A stretch of 12,264 nucleotides of DNA from Trichodesmium sp. MAG_R04. GTDB taxonomy: Bacteria > Cyanobacteriota > Cyanobacteriia > Cyanobacteriales > Microcoleaceae. Shown piece after piece: positions 5,808 through 12,264 of this stretch. The translations under genes were made by a program, and so were the position numbers. Within the stretch, counting starts at the first letter, position 1, and each line of letters opens with the position of its first letter. Under the pieces are notes generated by a model that did not search any database, was not told the origin of the DNA, and worked only from the letters and a program-made list of their open reading frames with translations. The stretch spans positions 1 to 12,264 of the forward strand of contig JAKQYG010000072.1 of assembly GCA_023356515.1 (NCBI GenBank). The letters are read 5' to 3'.

Positions 5808-8124
5808 ATGTCAGTCTACTACTGCGTAACAACAGAGAATTAGTCACAACACTCACAGAGCTAAAGGCCATCAAAGCACCCGCAGCACCAGGACTAAGAA
5901 TAATTCCTAAACTAGGCAATAATAACCCAGCAGCTACAGGAATACCAACAATATTATAGGCAAAAGCCCAAAAGAGATTTTCACGAATTTTGTTGAAAGT
6001 AGCACGACTAAGCTTAATGGACTCTATCACATCCATCAATTTATCCTGCATTAACACAATATCAGCAGCTTCCACTGCCACATCTGTACCAGTTTGCATT
6101 CCAATACCCACATTTGCTTGAGCTAAAGCAGGAGCATCATTAATACCATCTCCGATCATTCCCACCTTCTGGCCTTTTAACTGCAAGGCAGCGATCGCCT
6201 CTGCTTTTCCCGAAGGCGGTACTTCCCCTAACACATCTTCAGCAGTTAAACCTAATTGTTTACCAACAATTTCTGCAACACCAGAGCGATCGCCTGTTAA
6301 CAGTATTACTCTTAAACCCATACCTTGCAAACTCTTAACTGTTACCAAAGCATCATCCCGCAATACATCACTAACTATTATAACTCCAAGTAACACTCTA
6401 TCTAAACTAACATAAACCGTTGTTTTATCTGTTAAAGTAGGAATATTCCCTTGCTCTACAACAACTTCATATTTTTTCAACCATTCTAAATTTCCGACTA
6501 AAGCAAGTTTACCATCTATAATAGCAGATACTCCTAAACCTGGTTCAGTATAAAAATCTGTTGCTGATAATAAAGCCACATTCTCTTGCTGTGCCTTTTG
6601 TAAAATTGCCTCTGCTAAAGGATGACTCGTTCCACTTTCCACGGTAGCAGCAACCTGTAATAACAATTCTGGGTTATTTCCGACAATATCTCTGACAGTA
6701 GGATGTCCAGTAGTCAAAGTTCCTGTTTTATCAAAAACGATAGTATCTAACTCATGCACCTTTTCCAATATATCCCCACCTTTAATTAACAAACCTCTTT
6801 TGGCTCCCACACCTGAACCTACTAATATAGCAGTTGGTGTTGCTAAACCTAAGCTACAAGGACAAGCAATAACTAAAACAGCGATCGCCAACTTCAAACT
6901 CAAAAGTAGTGGAGAAGCAGAATAAGTCATGCTCCCATGGTGACTGAAAGTCTGTAAAACCTGAGGCCAAATATTAGTACCGATAAAGTACCAGAATAGG
7001 AATGTCAAAGTGGCAATACTCATCACCCCATAAGTAAAATACCCTGCCACCATATCCGCTAAATTTTGAATTGGTGCCTTTCTAGTTTGGGCAGTTTCAA
7101 CTAATTTGACAATTTGAGCTAAAGTAGTTTCCGAACCTGTGCGAGTTGCCTGCATAACTATAGTGCCAGACTTATTAATAGTTCCCGCTGCAACATTACC
7201 ACCAAATTCTTTAACTACAAGCATCGACTCCCCCGTCAGCATAGACTCATCTACAGTAGTTTTCCCATCACATATTTTCCCATCCACAGGAAATTTTTCC
7301 CCAGGCAATACTTGTAAATATTCTCCCACTTTTACTTGTGATGCAGGAATTTCTAAAGACTCAGAAGAATTATTAGAGTTGTTGGGTCTAGAAACTAAAC
7401 TTGCGGTTACTGGTTGGAGTGCAATTAATGAATGTAGGGTAGATGCTGCCCGATATCTCGCCTGTTGTTCCAGGGTTTTACCTAAAAGGATGAAACCAAG
7501 GATCATTACAGGTTCGTCAAAAAAGCATTCCCATCCCAACTGTGGAAATAGCAAAGCAATTATACTAGCAGTATAAGCAGTGACTGCTCCTAAACCAACT
7601 AAAGTGTTCATATTGGGAGTATTTTTTGATAGACTGCGGGCACCATTAATAATAATTTCTCGCCCTGGTACTAATAAAGCTATACTAGCTAATACTGCAT
7701 GAAACCAAATGTTTCCTAAAATAGGAATTTCTGAGCCAATGAAGTGACCTAAATGTCCGATGCCCGACATAATTAGTAGTAAAGAAGCGATCGCTATGTG
7801 CCAGATATGTTGTTCAATTTCTTGGCGATGGCGTTCAGTTTGTTTCTTGACAACGGAGTGAGCAAGCCTGGGTTGAGCAGGGAAACCATTATCTGTAAGT
7901 TTTTGAGCGATAGTATTTGGGTCGAGAAGATCTGTTTCATATTTAACAGTCGCTACTTCAGTTGCCAGGTTAACACAAGCGGATATCACACCTTTTTGTT
8001 GGGTAAGTTGTCGTTCTACTGCTTTAACACATCCAGCGCATTTCATCCCACTGACATCAAGGGTAATAGTTTCTAGTGAGGAGTAATTAATTATTGTTGT
8101 TTCTATTTTAGGGACAGTCTGCAT
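5806..8124 (-). CDS. ctaA: Copper-transporting P1B-type ATPase, CtaA-like
   Basis: The 772-residue pump uses ATP to move monovalent copper across a membrane; in cyanobacteria CtaA supplies copper for plastocyanin and cytochrome oxidase together with PacS in the thylakoid. One N-terminal metal-binding domain has GMKCAGC at 26-32. Membrane segments follow, the actuator TGES (297-300), the metal-site CPC (421-423), the phosphorylation motif DKTGT (465-469), the nucleotide-domain SGTSHP (497-502), GDGINDAP near the C-terminus, and the last two helices with FAYN and MAFSS, which mark Cu(I) pumps. The start at 8124 is backed by GGAG at 8133-8136. CtaA over PacS is preferred because of the N-terminal resemblance (TLDVSGMKCAGCVKAVE, NGFPAQPR) and, from memory, the tmk/holB neighbourhood; the symbol is less certain than the family. 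I saw no clear copper operator upstream. Confidence 0.93.
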   Translation of the reverse strand: MQTVPKIETTIINYSSLETITLDVSGMKCAGCVKAVERQLTQQKGVISACVNLATEVATVKYETDLLDPNTIAQKLTDNGFPAQPRLAHSVVKKQTERHRQEIEQHIWHIAIASLLLIMSGIGHLGHFIGSEIPILGNIWFHAVLASIALLVPGREIIINGARSLSKNTPNMNTLVGLGAVTAYTASIIALLFPQLGWECFFDEPVMILGFILLGKTLEQQARYRAASTLHSLIALQPVTASLVSRPNNSNNSSESLEIPASQVKVGEYLQVLPGEKFPVDGKICDGKTTVDESMLTGESMLVVKEFGGNVAAGTINKSGTIVMQATRTGSETTLAQIVKLVETAQTRKAPIQNLADMVAGYFTYGVMSIATLTFLFWYFIGTNIWPQVLQTFSHHGSMTYSASPLLLSLKLAIAVLVIACPCSLGLATPTAILVGSGVGAKRGLLIKGGDILEKVHELDTIVFDKTGTLTTGHPTVRDIVGNNPELLLQVAATVESGTSHPLAEAILQKAQQENVALLSATDFYTEPGLGVSAIIDGKLALVGNLEWLKKYEVVVEQGNIPTLTDKTTVYVSLDRVLLGVIIVSDVLRDDALVTVKSLQGMGLRVILLTGDRSGVAEIVGKQLGLTAEDVLGEVPPSGKAEAIAALQLKGQKVGMIGDGINDAPALAQANVGIGMQTGTDVAVEAADIVLMQDKLMDVIESIKLSRATFNKIRENLFWAFAYNIVGIPVAAGLLLPSLGIILSPGAAGALMAFSSVSVVTNSLLLRSSRLT

Positions 8125-8132
8125 AAAATTTT

Positions 8133-8136
8133 CTCC
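8133..8136 (-). promoter_or_regulatory. Ribosome-binding site of the copper ATPase
   Basis: On the minus strand GGAG lies eight bases before the ATG at 8122-8124 and fixes that start. The 234-bp spacer upstream (8125-8358) is AT-rich, holds a fragment of the MITE at 8248-8269, and shows no promoter I can place with confidence. Confidence 0.65.
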
Positions 8137-8247
8137 AATAAATCACTATAATTTTGACATTTACATTTATTTATATGGTCAGAAATTACATAGAGCCACT
8201 ATATATAATATACAATTTCAGCATTAACCGAGATTGATTACTTATAG

Positions 8248-8269
8248 TTAGTGCCGTTGCCTAAGTCCT
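8248..8269 (-). repeat. Fragment of the MITE-like element, upstream of ctaA
   Basis: These 22 bases match the reverse complement of 10011-10032 at 21 positions; the one difference is at 8261. They contain the terminal repeat plus about nine bases of the interior, so they represent one end of the same element in the opposite orientation. The partner end is not recognisable. It sits about 125 bp upstream of the ATPase start. Confidence 0.6.
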
Positions 8270-8358
8270 AATAGTTTTAAGACCTTATACCTTAAACAAA
8301 TGATTAGGATTCAGCAATCATTAATATCATTCTAGAACTGCTAAAAACTGATAGTTAG

Positions 8359-9249
8359 TTAATTAATTGTTAGTAAGAATTCTCTGACAGCTTTAACAAA
8401 TTCTGCTGTTGACTCATAAGGTAAAACATTTCTCCCTGATATTTGATTCCCTTTTGCTTGAGGTAAATATTTTAAATAAGTGTTTATTCTTTGTTCTGGA
8501 GTTTCAATTTTTTTTGTTTTACTGATAGTTGACCCTTGATTTCCTAATAATACTAAACTTGGCTGATGAATTTGAGTTATTAGCTGACTAAAATCCTGTC
8601 TCCAAAACCCTGCTAAAAAAGAAAAAACAGCATATTTACTTTGAGGATTTTTTGCTCCTTTTTCCAAAGTATCTAACCATTCTTCATCAACTTGATTACC
8701 ATTAGCAAATAGTTGTTTTTTTGAAAAAGATTCTAAAAATTTTCTACGGCGTGCATAGCGATAAAAAACTTTACCAATTGGCGAACTAAAAAAATTCCAT
8801 CTCAATTTTTGTTGCACAGGTGAACTAGCTTTTTGCATTAACTCAAGTTGAGGGGGTCCTGATAGAATTAAACCAGAAATTAAATTGGATTTTCCTTGCA
8901 ATTTTACTAGAGATACAGCAACAGGAAATAAAGCACCTTGTACAATTAAAATTACTGGTTTTTGCACTATTGTTTCTAAAAAATATTGTAATTGTTCAGC
9001 CCAATCTACAGGGTAATATGCTACAGATGGCATATCACTTTGACCACACCCTAATAAATCGGGATTATAAATAGCATTTGGGAAGTTTTCCTCCTGCCAT
9101 AAAGAACAAAAACGATGCCAAAAAGATTTAGACAAACCAACCCCAATTGGATGTATTAGTAGTAAAGGTATACTTGTCGTAACAGCCTCTTTTTGCGAAT
9201 GTAATTCATAAGTACAGCGATATCCTTTCCAGGTATAAAATTCTGTCAT
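8359..9249 (-). CDS. Alpha/beta-hydrolase-fold protein without a recognisable catalytic triad
   Basis: The 296-residue protein has the fold's landmarks: an HPIGVG oxyanion-loop region (33-38), NPDLLGCGQSDMP (62-74), the strand leading to the nucleophile elbow (PVILIVQGALFPVAVSL, 98-114), GLILSGPP (126-133), a lid region, a late strand LVLLGNQGS (232-240) and a C-terminal SGRNVLPYES...FL (271-292). At the elbow the expected Ser, Asp or Cys is Gly105 (VQGAL). The usual acid position after LLG reads NQG, and the GH motif bearing the histidine reads GRN. I therefore infer a non-hydrolytic relative or an unusual enzyme; the substrate is unknown. The ATG at 9247-9249 has no clear ribosome-binding site. 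It lies upstream of ctaA on the same strand with a 234-bp gap, so an operon is doubtful. Confidence 0.88.
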   Translation of the reverse strand: MTEFYTWKGYRCTYELHSQKEAVTTSIPLLLIHPIGVGLSKSFWHRFCSLWQEENFPNAIYNPDLLGCGQSDMPSVAYYPVDWAEQLQYFLETIVQKPVILIVQGALFPVAVSLVKLQGKSNLISGLILSGPPQLELMQKASSPVQQKLRWNFFSSPIGKVFYRYARRRKFLESFSKKQLFANGNQVDEEWLDTLEKGAKNPQSKYAVFSFLAGFWRQDFSQLITQIHQPSLVLLGNQGSTISKTKKIETPEQRINTYLKYLPQAKGNQISGRNVLPYESTAEFVKAVREFLLTIN

Positions 9250-9480
9250 AAGTTAAATAAGATGAATATATATTACATATTTTTTTACTAAATAGTACAA
9301 AGTCATTCTAAAAAACTATTTGCTGTTAATACTTTTCAAGGATAAATCCTTATTTTTAACAATAAATATTAACACAAAAAACACTATTTTCTGGGTTTAC
9401 CTACCTAAGTCCTAGCAATGCTATACTTAGAGAGTATTCATATGCTAATAGTTAATTATTGTATAGCAATCCTATTTGAA
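9250..9480. other. AT-rich spacer without a gene
   Basis: No coding frame is seen. A small hairpin AAGGATAAATCCTT lies at 9338-9351. TGCTATAC at 9419-9426 pairs with GTATAGCA at 9461-9468, just before the conserved end of the tnpB element; this pair might mark old insertion flanks, but that is only a guess. Confidence 0.5.
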
Positions 9481-9481
9481 A

Positions 9482-9540
9482 TCCTCCCCGGCCTAAAGGC
9501 ACTGGGTTTCCTACGGGGCCTTAACCCCTCGGCGGGTTGA
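9482..9540 (-). ncRNA. Conserved structured 3' end of a tnpB element (omega/reRNA-like remnant)
   Basis: Read on the minus strand, this stretch directly follows and overlaps the tnpB stop (9511-9513). It holds CCCCG (9514-9518) pairing with CGGGG (9486-9490) around an inner GCC-TTTA-GGC hairpin (9491-9500). I recognise the sequence GTGCCTTTAGGCCGGGGAGG as the usual right end of cyanobacterial tnpB elements. In the IS605/IS607 group the RNA from this end guides the TnpB nuclease. Since the protein here is dead, any RNA made would be orphaned or act with a TnpB from elsewhere. Confidence 0.45.
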
Positions 9541-10000
9541 CATATCATACGCTGCTGCTACTTTGACAGTAGTCTTATGCTTACCTCCACGTCCCTTTAA
9601 AGTCTCGGTATACCCACCCGCGACTAATATATTTCTTGCTGCATTTTCCGAAGCGATCATGTTTAGCCCCACAATTAATACATTCCCACTCACGAATTGA
9701 TAAATCTAATTTTCCACCTTTAAATCCACAACAACAGAGGGAAGTTGCATGCCACGTTCGTATGATGTGGGTTTCCAACAGCTTATCACTTTGAAATCAC
9801 GACCATATTTTTCCGCAAATCCATTCTAAAAATGTTCTGAATGTTCTCCAGCCGTGTTTTCGAGATGGCTCTTGATAATTTCCGATTTTTTACCATCCCA
9901 GAAACTTCTCATACCTCTAAAACAATTGTTTGGTTGTCACAGACATTTCAGTAGATAACTTGTGTAGAAAATCTATCCTTGTTTCTTTCAGTTTGGCATG
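9511..10000 (-). pseudogene. tnpB: Decayed tnpB (OrfB) of the IS605/IS607 group
   Basis: Joining frames on the minus strand gives the C-terminal half of TnpB, the RNA-guided nuclease of these elements: HAKLKETRIDFLHKLSTE, then DNQTIVLE, an in-frame stop, VSGMVKNRKLSRAISK, HGWRTFRTFLEWICGK, YGRDFKVISCWKPTS, the zinc-finger part LCCCGFKGGKLDLSIREWEC and INCGAKHDR, then ENAARNILVAGGYTETLKG and KTTVKVAAAYDMSTRRGVKA to TAG. At least four frame changes and one stop break it; one of the extra bases lies just after CGAKHDR, at about 9652-9656. One cysteine of the usual CxxC pair is affected near LCCCG. The N-terminal half is missing, and a 99-bp element sits just beyond the 5' end of the recognisable part. 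It cannot make a working nuclease. Confidence 0.85.
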
Positions 10001-10009
10001 AAATATAGA

Positions 10010-10108
10010 CAGGACTTACGCAACGGCACTAATTGTAGTGGCAATATCTTGAAAATGACAACTTTTTGCACCATATGCACCATATATAGCTGTACTGCGT
10101 AAGTCCTG
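10010..10108. mobile_element. 99-bp MITE-like element with 13-bp inverted repeats and 5-bp target duplication
   Basis: The ends are perfect inverted repeats: CAGGACTTACGCA (10010-10022) and TGCGTAAGTCCTG (10096-10108). ATAGA occurs immediately outside on both sides (10005-10009 and 10109-10113), as expected for a target duplication. The interior of about 73 bp has no gene and must rely on a transposase in trans. Related ends occur at 379-429 and 8248-8269. The parent family is not identified. A 67-codon open frame across it (10029-10232, minus) resembles no protein I know. Confidence 0.8.
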
Positions 10109-10172
10109 ATAGAATGACTTTTGAACTAAAAAGCATGATAACATAACCTGTGAAAAAAAATAAACTAAAAAG

Positions 10173-10190
10173 TCGCCCGCTTATGGGCGA
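10173..10190. repeat. Hairpin, possible left end of the tnpB element or terminator
   Basis: TCGCCC (10173-10178) pairs with GGGCGA (10185-10190) around GCTTAT. On the minus strand the stem is followed by CTTTTTAG, so it could end transcription leftward. Its place upstream of the decayed tnpB also fits the subterminal hairpin of IS200/IS605-type elements, whose span would then be about 10190 to 9480 after internal loss. The evidence does not decide between these. Confidence 0.4.
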
Positions 10191-10345
10191 GGCTTTAAAC
10201 CCAATTTTTCGGCAAAAATCAGTATATAACAAATGGACCTCTTCAGAACAGTTGCTTAAACCCTTGCCCCGCCATTTCCAAATCTTCCTTTTGGAGAGAT
10301 GTTATAGGGCTTATCTTTAACTATACCCATTTTATTTACCAACAT

Positions 10346-10350
10346 AGGAG
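10346..10350 (+). promoter_or_regulatory. Ribosome-binding site of the TonB-like gene
   Basis: AGGAG lies nine bases before the ATG at 10360 and supports that start. Further upstream a hairpin TCCAAA (10277-10282) with TTTGGA (10290-10295) lies in the leader or promoter region; its role is unknown. Confidence 0.6.
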
Positions 10351-10359
10351 TTTCCTAAT

Positions 10360-11817
10360 ATGTCAAACTTTTCCTCCCTAGACCTAGATCAACCCGTCGA
10401 ACAATTCCCTTTAATAGACACCTTCCGTCAACCCATATGGATAGCACTGTTTACCTCTGTAATTATCCATACTATTTTAGGAATCAACTTACAAAAACTA
10501 TCCGTATTCTCTGAGAAAGCTAAATTACCACCAACAGTAGGATTTGTCGAATTAACACCAGAACAACTCGAACGTCTCCCCCAACCAAAAGAACCAGAAA
10601 TTACATTCTCTACAATACCAGGACCAGGAAACTTTTCCCTTATCACGCCACCAACTTCAAGTGTAATGCCATTTGCTCCCCAATCTTCATCTTCAGAATT
10701 GCCAACCATACCAGTAGATCCCTCCGACTACAGCTTACCAAAATTACCACCTCTGGATTCTACTAATCTATCTTCTCCTCCTCCTTCTGTTTCCACTCCC
10801 TCTATTTCTAGGTTACCCAAAAACTTACCTCCAAGAGAATTTTCCTACACTATACCCATGCCAGTTAGATCGCCATTACGAAGAACACCAATAGATCCAT
10901 CTCCACTACCTAGTGCAAGTCCTCCATCTACAGTGATTCAACCTGAACCACCACAGGTTCTAAAAGAAAGTCAGATAGATGAATATCAAATAAGAAAAAG
11001 TTTAAACTTCACAAATGAAGTTTATGAATCAGGCTTATCTAGTCGCTCAAATCCAGAGATAGATTCTACAGATGAAATTTCTACAGGTGAAAACTCAACT
11101 AGAAAATCATACTCAGCAAATTTAAAATTGCCTCCACAACGTTATCAGGATAAAGTTGGAGATAAAACTGCTATTACTCCAGCAGAAAATAACACCGATA
11201 CTCAGGCACAAACAAAACCTTTACCTCCAGACCCAACAAAAAAAAATCGATTGCCAGAAGCACCAATAGTTAGTCAATTACGGGAAGGAAATACTATTCA
11301 AGAGATAGCAGAGGAAATACGGCAACAAAAGGCAAAACTTACTAATACCAAAAAGTTTTCAGATGTTCCTCCTGTAGCAAAACGTAATGTTACTGAACTT
11401 TCTTCGCCTGTACAATTGCTAAAAACAACACAGCAAAAAAAACCAACAAATGCTACGACTGATGAGAAGTCACAGTCCAGAACAGATGCTTTAGATGCTT
11501 CTTATGAATATATAACGTGGGCAACAGAATTAAAGGTAGCTGGAGAAAGTTTCAGTTTGACTAAACCAAAAACTATTTCTGATATTTATCCAGAAGCTGC
11601 TTGTGAACAAAGGTTGAAAGGCCAGGCTATGGTGGGGCTTTTGGTTGGTCCAGATGGTAGTATTAGTGAAGGACCGAAGTTATTACTAAAAAGTGGTTAT
11701 TCGATGTTAGATAAAGCCGCTTTAGATGCGGTAAGCAAGGAGTCATTTAATAGTAGTAATAAGTCTAAATTGTATCAATATGAATTTAATTTTGATAGTT
11801 CTAATTGTAGTAGCTAG
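10360..11817 (+). CDS. TonB-like energy-transducing protein, proline-rich
   Basis: The 485-residue protein has the three-part layout of TonB proteins, which couple inner-membrane proton force to outer-membrane receptors. A short cytoplasmic N-terminus leads to one membrane segment at about 25-44 (PIWIALFTSVIIHTILGINL). A long Pro/Ser-rich periplasmic spacer spans about 70-200, followed by a polar, Asn/Gln/Lys-rich stretch to about 400. The last 84 residues (402-485) resemble the TonB C-terminal domain: DIYPEAACEQRLKGQAMVGL, GPDGSISEGP, SGYSMLDKAALDAV and F. Two cysteines (415 and 483) flank this domain and might form a disulfide. At 485 residues it is about twice as long as E. coli TonB, as often for cyanobacterial members. 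No exbB, exbD or receptor gene is in the window. It could instead be an outer-membrane-linked TonB-domain protein with another role. Confidence 0.88.
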   Translation: MSNFSSLDLDQPVEQFPLIDTFRQPIWIALFTSVIIHTILGINLQKLSVFSEKAKLPPTVGFVELTPEQLERLPQPKEPEITFSTIPGPGNFSLITPPTSSVMPFAPQSSSSELPTIPVDPSDYSLPKLPPLDSTNLSSPPPSVSTPSISRLPKNLPPREFSYTIPMPVRSPLRRTPIDPSPLPSASPPSTVIQPEPPQVLKESQIDEYQIRKSLNFTNEVYESGLSSRSNPEIDSTDEISTGENSTRKSYSANLKLPPQRYQDKVGDKTAITPAENNTDTQAQTKPLPPDPTKKNRLPEAPIVSQLREGNTIQEIAEEIRQQKAKLTNTKKFSDVPPVAKRNVTELSSPVQLLKTTQQKKPTNATTDEKSQSRTDALDASYEYITWATELKVAGESFSLTKPKTISDIYPEAACEQRLKGQAMVGLLVGPDGSISEGPKLLLKSGYSMLDKAALDAVSKESFNSSNKSKLYQYEFNFDSSNCSS

Positions 11818-11831
11818 GGAGTAGGGAGTAG
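11816..11831. repeat. Short heptamer repeat after the TonB-like gene
   Basis: GGGAGTA occurs twice in tandem directly at and after the stop codon TAG (11815-11817). It resembles the CTACTCC pair near 492-507 read on the other strand. Both belong to the type of 7-8 bp repeats frequent in cyanobacterial spacers. The rest of the spacer to 12104 shows no gene apart from the hairpin at 12044-12060. Confidence 0.5.
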
Positions 11832-12043
11832 GAAATATAGGAACAAAACTTAGCTAAAAATCTATGTCATCAACTTTTGTTATGTGAATCACAATAGAAT
11901 AGAAAAACAACTCCACAAGCCAAATCAAATTACGAATATTCTAAATAGTATTAGGTTGAACCCAGCAAATACAACCTTATTGTTAGCAGTACTTAAGACT
12001 TGCTACAAATAATGTACAGGGTAAATGCTAAAAATTATGTAGT

Positions 12044-12060
12044 GCGGGCATCTTACCCGC
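12044..12060. repeat. Small GC-rich hairpin repeat
   Basis: GCGGG (12044-12048) pairs with CCCGC (12056-12060) around CATCTTA. The context GTAGTGCGGGCATCTTACCC is a form I recognise as a common cyanobacterial intergenic palindrome. It lies between the ends of two convergent genes, 11817 and 12105, but has no T-run and is probably a dispersed repeat rather than a terminator. Confidence 0.5.
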
Positions 12061-12104
12061 GTGGGTGTACCTAATAATGACACATAAAAGGTTGAGCCTT
12101 ATTC

Positions 12105-12263
12105 CTAAAATCTCCTGAGCAAAGGTTCCTTTAACTTTTGCTTACTGCTAGCTACTAGCTTATTTAAGTATTCTTTGACATATTCTGCTTGTTCATAATT
12201 CAACTCATATTTGCTACTATCAATTTTTTGATTAAAAAGAGGATTTGCCTTTAAACTTTGATA
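12105..12263 (-). CDS. C-terminal end of an unidentified protein, cut by window edge
   Basis: The minus-strand frame from 12263 reads 52 codons without a stop to TAG at 12105-12107. It gives a hydrophilic, Lys/Glu-rich tail with helical character (KIDSSKYELNYEQAEYVKEY, then LNKLVASSKQKLKEPLLRRF). Residue use looks protein-like rather than random, and it is convergent with the TonB-like gene. I do not recognise the family, and the start lies beyond the window. An open frame of this length could also arise by chance in AT-rich DNA. Confidence 0.5.
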   Translation of the reverse strand, partial: YQSLKANPLFNQKIDSSKYELNYEQAEYVKEYLNKLVASSKQKLKEPLLRRF

Positions 12264-12264
12264 G

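Noticed and set aside
7139..8076. Plus-strand open frames of 145 and 92 codons over the copper ATPase
   Set aside because: They are antisense to a gene with all P1B ATPase motifs and resemble no family known to me.
8125..8358. Copper-responsive operator upstream of ctaA
   Set aside because: The spacer has AT-rich words such as ATTTACA and ATTACAT but no symmetric operator I could defend.
2..10000. A single IS607 element with tnpA at the left edge and tnpB at 9511-10000
   Set aside because: The two remnants are about 9.4 kb apart, on opposite strands and separated by housekeeping genes, so a common origin is not supported.
10029..10232. Minus-strand frame of 67 codons
   Set aside because: It starts in spacer hairpin sequence and runs through the MITE, so it is a chance open frame.
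10428..10709. Minus-strand frame of 93 codons
   Set aside because: It is the reverse of the proline-rich coding region of the TonB-like gene; Gly-rich shadows are expected there.
1..12264. CRISPR array, tRNA or rRNA genes, defence or toxin-antitoxin systems
   Set aside because: I looked for regularly spaced repeats, tRNA-like arms and familiar defence motifs on both strands and saw none; the repeats present are palindromes, short tandem units or MITE ends.

Overview
The window looks like chromosomal DNA of a filamentous, low-GC cyanobacterium, perhaps Oscillatoriales-like. This rests on eight exact HIP1 octamers (GCGATCGC) between 1596 and 7794, a UPF0182 protein and a CtaA-type copper ATPase beside tmk and holB, heptanucleotide repeats, and many small palindromic elements typical of cyanobacteria. 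No species is claimed.

Layout, left to right. At 1-530 there is the tail of a truncated IS607-type serine recombinase followed by small repeats. At 531-3320 (-) is a large UPF0182 membrane protein. At 3321-3665 is a spacer carrying an inverted, shorter copy of the repeat found at 190-359. At 3666-5356 (-) are holB (DNA polymerase III delta prime) and tmk (thymidylate kinase), probably transcribed tmk to holB; the holB start lies inside a 7-bp tandem repeat. At 5410-5763 (+) is a small protein of unknown function, divergent from tmk and convergent with the copper ATPase at 5806-8124 (-), with a perfect 17-bp hairpin between their ends. At 8359-9249 (-) is an alpha/beta-hydrolase-fold protein with no recognisable catalytic triad.

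The stretch 9250-10359 has no intact gene. It holds a decayed tnpB (IS605/IS607 group) with its conserved 3' structured end, interrupted by a 99-bp MITE-like element with 13-bp inverted repeats and a 5-bp target duplication. At 10360-11817 (+) is a proline-rich TonB-like protein without ExbB, ExbD or receptor genes nearby. A partial minus-strand gene runs off the right edge.

Functionally the core is housekeeping: DNA replication (HolB), dTTP supply (Tmk) and copper delivery (CtaA). The surroundings record repeated visits by small mobile elements. I did not find a defence system, CRISPR array, biosynthetic cluster or clear new multi-gene system. The most notable signals are the repeat overwriting the holB start, the triad-less hydrolase, the nested MITE in tnpB, and the related inverted repeats on either side of the UPF0182 gene.
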